Assembly (NCBI GenBank): GCA_964478815.1 | Contig: CAYZKY010000200.1 | Coordinates: forward strand, 1-9,413 | Reading direction: 5' to 3' | Length of the DNA: 9,413 nucleotides | DNA from: DASVNK01 sp964478815 | Lineage (GTDB): Bacteria; Verrucomicrobiota; Verrucomicrobiia; Limisphaerales; SXQI01 | In this document: positions 7,339 through 9,413 of the stretch, one piece after another | Numbering within the stretch: position 1 is the first letter of the stretch | How the letters are laid out: each line of letters opens with the position of its first letter | Translations under genes and position numbers: made by a program | Notes under the pieces: generated by a model | The model's input: only the letters and a program-made list of their open reading frames with translations | Told to the model about the DNA's origin: nothing | The model's database searches: none

Positions 7339-7370
7339 AACCCATTGACAGCTTAACCCATTCGACAGTT
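7339..7370. repeat. Tandem 16-bp direct repeat in the divergent PSCyt/kdsB promoter region
   Basis: Two adjacent 16-base units, AACCCATTGACAGCTT (7339-7354) and AACCCATTCGACAGTT (7355-7370), match except for one inserted C and one missing C. The repeat starts 7 bases upstream of the PSCyt ATG (7331) and would lie in its leader or promoter. It contains TTGACA (7345-7350) on the plus strand, but the best -10 at 17-18 bases (TTCATT) matches only three of six positions. Tandem operators for an unknown regulator, or a slippage duplication, both fit. Confidence 0.6.
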
Positions 7371-7455
7371 CATTCCAGCATCTCTCACGCCGCATCGTCT
7401 CGGATTGGGCTCGAACTTCACCGCAGCCAGAAATCGCTGTCGACACGGCGGAGGG

Positions 7456-7470
7456 CGGTGAGTATCACCG
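7456..7470 (+). promoter_or_regulatory. kdsB: Small palindrome just before the kdsB start
   Basis: CGGTGA (7456-7461) and TCACCG (7465-7470) are perfect arms around a GTA centre and end 7 bases before the kdsB ATG. The only GGTGA-like ribosome-binding candidate lies in the left arm, so folding in mRNA could mask it. On DNA it could be a small dimer operator. The inverted repeat is seen directly; function is inference. Confidence 0.4.
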
Positions 7471-7477
7471 GGCGCGG

Positions 7478-8221
7478 ATGAAGATTATAGGAGTGATCCC
7501 GGCGCGGTACGGGTCGAGCCGGTTTCCCGGAAAGCCGCTGGCCTTGATCGCCGGCAAGCCGCTGATCCAGCGTGTGGTCGAGCAATGCCTGAAGGCCCGC
7601 TCGCTCGCCAAAGTGATTGTGGCTACGGACGATACGCAAATCTGGGAGGTCGCCCAGCAATTCGCCGAAATCGAGATGACCCGGCCGGATCACCCCAGCG
7701 GCACCGATCGCATCGCCGAAGTCGCTTCCCGCCACGCCTGCGATGCCCTCGTGAACATCCAGGGCGACGAGCCCTTGATCGATCCGGCGGTCATCGACCG
7801 CGTCGCCGACGCTCTCAGCCGGGCCGAGATGTCCACCGCCGCCACCCCCCTTCGCGAAGTCGAGGAATACGAGAGCCCGAATGTCGTGAAAGTGGTTGTC
7901 AGCCGGGCTGGCCAGGCCCTCTACTTCTCCCGGCGCACCATCCCCTTTGTCCGGGATGCCGCGCACGCTCCGGCTCGGGAGCAATTGGCCTCTTTCCCGT
8001 TTCTCAAACACCTCGGCATCTACGGATACCGGCGCGAAACTCTCCTCCGCCTCGTTGGTTACCCCGTCTCCAGCCTTGAACACGCCGAAAAACTCGAACA
8101 ACTCCGCGCTCTCGAAAACGGCATCGGCATCGCCGTCGCCAATGTCGAATACGACAGTGTTGGGGTCGATATCCCTTCCGATGTCCTGCGCGTCGAGAAG
8201 CTGCTGCGTGGCGGGAAGTAG
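7478..8221 (+). CDS. kdsB: 3-deoxy-manno-octulosonate cytidylyltransferase (CMP-Kdo synthetase)
   Basis: A 247-residue cytosolic enzyme that activates Kdo with CTP to CMP-Kdo and pyrophosphate, the donor for the inner core of lipopolysaccharide. The sequence is a clear KdsB: PARYGSSRFPGKPL (8-21) for nucleotide binding, VATDD (48-52), PSGTDRIAE (73-81), NIQGDEPL (93-100) with D97 as a Mg ligand, YFSRRTIPF (149-157), KHLGIYGYRR (177-186) for Kdo contact, EKLEQLRALENG (204-215) and VGVDIPSD (228-235) with D231 as the second Mg-site Asp. Length equals the usual 245-255. The start ATG gives the standard MKIIGVIPAR N-terminus, though the ribosome-binding site is weak. It diverges from the PSCyt gene and converges on the FAH gene; no other LPS genes are in view. 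Its presence implies a Gram-negative outer membrane with Kdo. Confidence 0.97.
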   Translation: MKIIGVIPARYGSSRFPGKPLALIAGKPLIQRVVEQCLKARSLAKVIVATDDTQIWEVAQQFAEIEMTRPDHPSGTDRIAEVASRHACDALVNIQGDEPLIDPAVIDRVADALSRAEMSTAATPLREVEEYESPNVVKVVVSRAGQALYFSRRTIPFVRDAAHAPAREQLASFPFLKHLGIYGYRRETLLRLVGYPVSSLEHAEKLEQLRALENGIGIAVANVEYDSVGVDIPSDVLRVEKLLRGGK

Positions 8222-8233
8222 AGACGCTCACCG

Positions 8234-8254
8234 CAGCGGCGGAATCCGCCGCTG
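8234..8254. terminator. GC-rich hairpin between convergent kdsB and FAH genes
   Basis: CAGCGGCGG (8234-8242), loop AAT, CCGCCGCTG (8246-8254) form a perfect 9-bp stem 12 bases after the kdsB stop and 24 bases before the FAH stop. Position between converging genes suggests a bidirectional terminator. There is no clean T tract; TTTCTT (8261-8266) lies 6 bases beyond on the kdsB side. It could instead be a dispersed REP-like intergenic repeat. Confidence 0.5.
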
Positions 8255-8278
8255 GGACGATTTCTTGGAAGAGGAGGA

Positions 8279-9064
8279 CTACTTGACCGTGTTGACAAGG
8301 GGCGTCATGCCCTGGATGCGCACTTCCAGCCGGTCGCCCGATTGGATGGGGCCCACGCCGCTCGGCGTGCCGGTGATGATAATATCGCCGGGCAGGAGGG
8401 TCATGTTGGTCGAGATGAAGCTCACCAGGTCGTAGCAGTTGAAGATCAACTGGCTCGTATTCGAGTTCTGGCGGAGCTGCCCGTTTTGGAAAAGCTGGAT
8501 CGTGAGGTTGTGCGGGTCGATCTTCGTTTCGACATACGGTCCCAGCGGCGTGAACGTGTCGAACGATTTGGCTCGCGCCCACTGGCTTTCCGCGTTTTGG
8601 ATCGTCCGGTCGCTGATATCCTCGGCGGCGGTGTAGCCGAAAATATACCGGGGCGCGGCCGCCGGGGTCACGTTGCGCACCCGCCGGCCCATCACGATCG
8701 CCAGCTCGGCTTCGAAATCCGTCCGGTGCTCGGGAAAGGGAATCTCGATCTTCCCGCCGTCCGGGATCAGGGAAGTCGTGGCTTTGAGCCAGAACAGCGG
8801 CTCCTTGGGAATCGGCTTGTTCGATTCCCGGGCGTGGTCGGCATAATTCAGCCCCACCGCGATGATCTTCGAGGGAGCCACCGGCGTGAGCGTTTTGAGC
8901 CCCTTGAGCGGTGTCGGCTTTTTTTCGAAGGAAGGGGAGCCGAATACATCCCCGCGCAGTTTGAAGATCTCGCCATCGACCACTTTGGCGTAAAAAATCT
9001 CGTCACCCTTCTGAAACCGGCCGATCGCAGCCATACGTGTTTCGGAGCTTGTAACAAATCTCAT
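8279..9064 (-). CDS. Fumarylacetoacetate hydrolase (FAH) family protein
   Basis: A 261-residue member of the FAH superfamily, metal-dependent cytosolic enzymes that hydrolyse, decarboxylate or isomerise beta-diketo and hydroxy-dienoate acids. Characteristic blocks are present: VGLNYADHARE (70-80) with the catalytic His77, DFEAELAIVMGRRVRNV (116-132) with metal ligands E118 and E120, GYTAAEDISDRTIQ (143-156) with D149 as the likely third ligand, QWARAKSFDTFTPLGP (161-176) containing K166, and PGDIIITGTPSGVGP (225-239). An upstream ATG at 9151 would add 29 residues without family resemblance; I prefer 9064 because MRFVTSSETR...AAIG matches the usual N-terminus, with a weak AGG 4 bases upstream. 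Substrate cannot be told from sequence; aromatic-catabolism hydrolase/isomerase and acylpyruvase are candidates. No pathway genes flank it. Confidence 0.92.
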   Translation of the reverse strand: MRFVTSSETRMAAIGRFQKGDEIFYAKVVDGEIFKLRGDVFGSPSFEKKPTPLKGLKTLTPVAPSKIIAVGLNYADHARESNKPIPKEPLFWLKATTSLIPDGGKIEIPFPEHRTDFEAELAIVMGRRVRNVTPAAAPRYIFGYTAAEDISDRTIQNAESQWARAKSFDTFTPLGPYVETKIDPHNLTIQLFQNGQLRQNSNTSQLIFNCYDLVSFISTNMTLLPGDIIITGTPSGVGPIQSGDRLEVRIQGMTPLVNTVK

Positions 9065-9129
9065 TGCGCCTGAGCAAGCCCAAACTGCCAGCCGACCGGA
9101 CGAGGGGTGTAATTTTTTCTGGGTGAGAT

Positions 9130-9339
9130 TTAGTTCCATAGGGATTGCCATTGCTGATTGGCGCGGAGGACGCGGAGGTGAGCGATGTCATCGGCATGAC
9201 TTCGCAACCAGGCGGTTCCTGCCTTTTTGAGCCTGGCCTGGAGCACATGGCGGTGACCGGATTCGATCAGGCCGGAGCCGATGGGCAGTCCGAGGCGATC
9301 GGCTTCGGGGTAATCCAGGCAGTCGACGCGATGGCTCAT
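9130..9339 (-). pseudogene. C-terminal remnant of an ISKra4-like transposase
   Basis: Sixty-nine residues match the end of a DDE transposase: LDYPEADRLGLPIGSGLIES (8-27) is the block carrying the likely catalytic Glu26, followed by RHVLQARLKKAGTAW (30-44) and a LRVLRANQQWQSLW tail typical of ISKra4-type elements. The N-terminal several hundred residues and the catalytic Asp residues are missing. In the same frame upstream a TAA lies at 9387-9385, and the residues between it and the ATG do not resemble a transposase. It is therefore a truncated fragment rather than a gene cut by the window edge. It lies 65 bases upstream of the FAH start. Family assignment is from pattern recognition only. Confidence 0.65.
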
Positions 9340-9340
9340 A

Positions 9341-9413
9341 CTACCTACGCATGATTTCCGGTATAATGACTTTGGACGAAGCGTTTACTTGATCCTGCAT
9401 CCAGCCGAAGACG
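9341..9413 (-). CDS. Possible C-terminal end of an unidentified gene (partial)
   Basis: One minus-strand frame is open from the window edge to a TAG at 9343-9341 and would encode 23 residues ending KVIIPEIMRR. The stop is one base before the ATG of the transposase remnant. The piece is too short to recognise, and an open frame of this length is not significant, so it may be noncoding or part of a rearranged element. Confidence 0.2.
   Translation of the reverse strand, partial: VFGWMQDQVNASSKVIIPEIMRR

Noticed and set aside
4251..7340. 1029-residue plus-strand open frame antisense to the PSCyt gene
   Set aside because: It lies opposite a gene with clear domains and is rich in Arg, His and Pro, as expected for the complement of GC-rich codons. 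It shows no domain. Its only familiar motif, RHQIAGDLMP, comes from the palindrome.
9065..9151. N-terminal extension of the FAH protein from the ATG at 9151
   Set aside because: The extra 29 residues lack family similarity and overlap the end of the transposase remnant, whereas the start at 9064 gives a normal N-terminus and length.
9362..9367. Perfect TATAAT on the plus strand as a promoter
   Set aside because: No -35-like hexamer lies 16-18 bases upstream, there is no extended -10 TG, and the only short frame after it stops within eight codons.
1..9413. CRISPR array, prophage, toxin-antitoxin or defence system
   Set aside because: No regularly spaced repeats and no integrase, capsid, nuclease, or small paired toxin-antitoxin frames were seen; every gene over 200 residues is assigned to another family.

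Overview
The window looks like a stretch of a GC-rich Gram-negative chromosome, most likely from the PVC superphylum (Verrucomicrobiota first, Planctomycetota or Acidobacteriota as alternatives). Two things support this. A PSCyt1/DUF1549/DUF1553 gene is followed at once by a DUF1501 gene, a pair that is abundant in those phyla. There is also a kdsB gene, which implies a Kdo-containing LPS and so an outer membrane. No rRNA or marker gene is present to settle the phylum.

Layout, left to right. The window opens in the last 37 bases of a tRNA, probably tRNA-Pro, on the plus strand. A run of four minus-strand genes follows. Read in transcription order (right to left) they are: a large exported PSCyt-type protein with two CxxCH motifs (4434-7331); a Tat-type DUF1501 protein that starts one base after its stop (3020-4432); a UbiB/ABC1 family kinase-like membrane protein (1207-2880); and a MerR-family regulator with a TipAS-like effector domain (173-1030). 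A perfect MerR-type operator lies just upstream of the regulator, so it probably has its own autoregulated promoter. A 146-base divergent region separates the PSCyt gene from kdsB (7478-8221, plus). kdsB converges on a fumarylacetoacetate-hydrolase (FAH) family gene (8279-9064, minus), with a GC-rich hairpin between them. The right edge holds the C-terminal remnant of an ISKra4-like transposase (9130-9339) and 73 bases that may be the end of another gene.

How the genes work together. Only the PSCyt-DUF1501 pair is convincingly an operon; it encodes two exported proteins whose joint biochemical role is not established. UbiB-like, MerR/TipAS, KdsB and FAH look like independent housekeeping or metabolic genes. 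I found no CRISPR array, phage, toxin-antitoxin or recognisable defence system.

The most distinctive sequence signals are: a perfect, codon-aligned 30-bp palindrome inside the DUF1549 coding region; a golvesin-like domain inserted between DUF1549 and DUF1553; a tandem 16-bp repeat just upstream of the PSCyt start; and a small palindrome just before kdsB. I do not see evidence strong enough to claim a new biological system.
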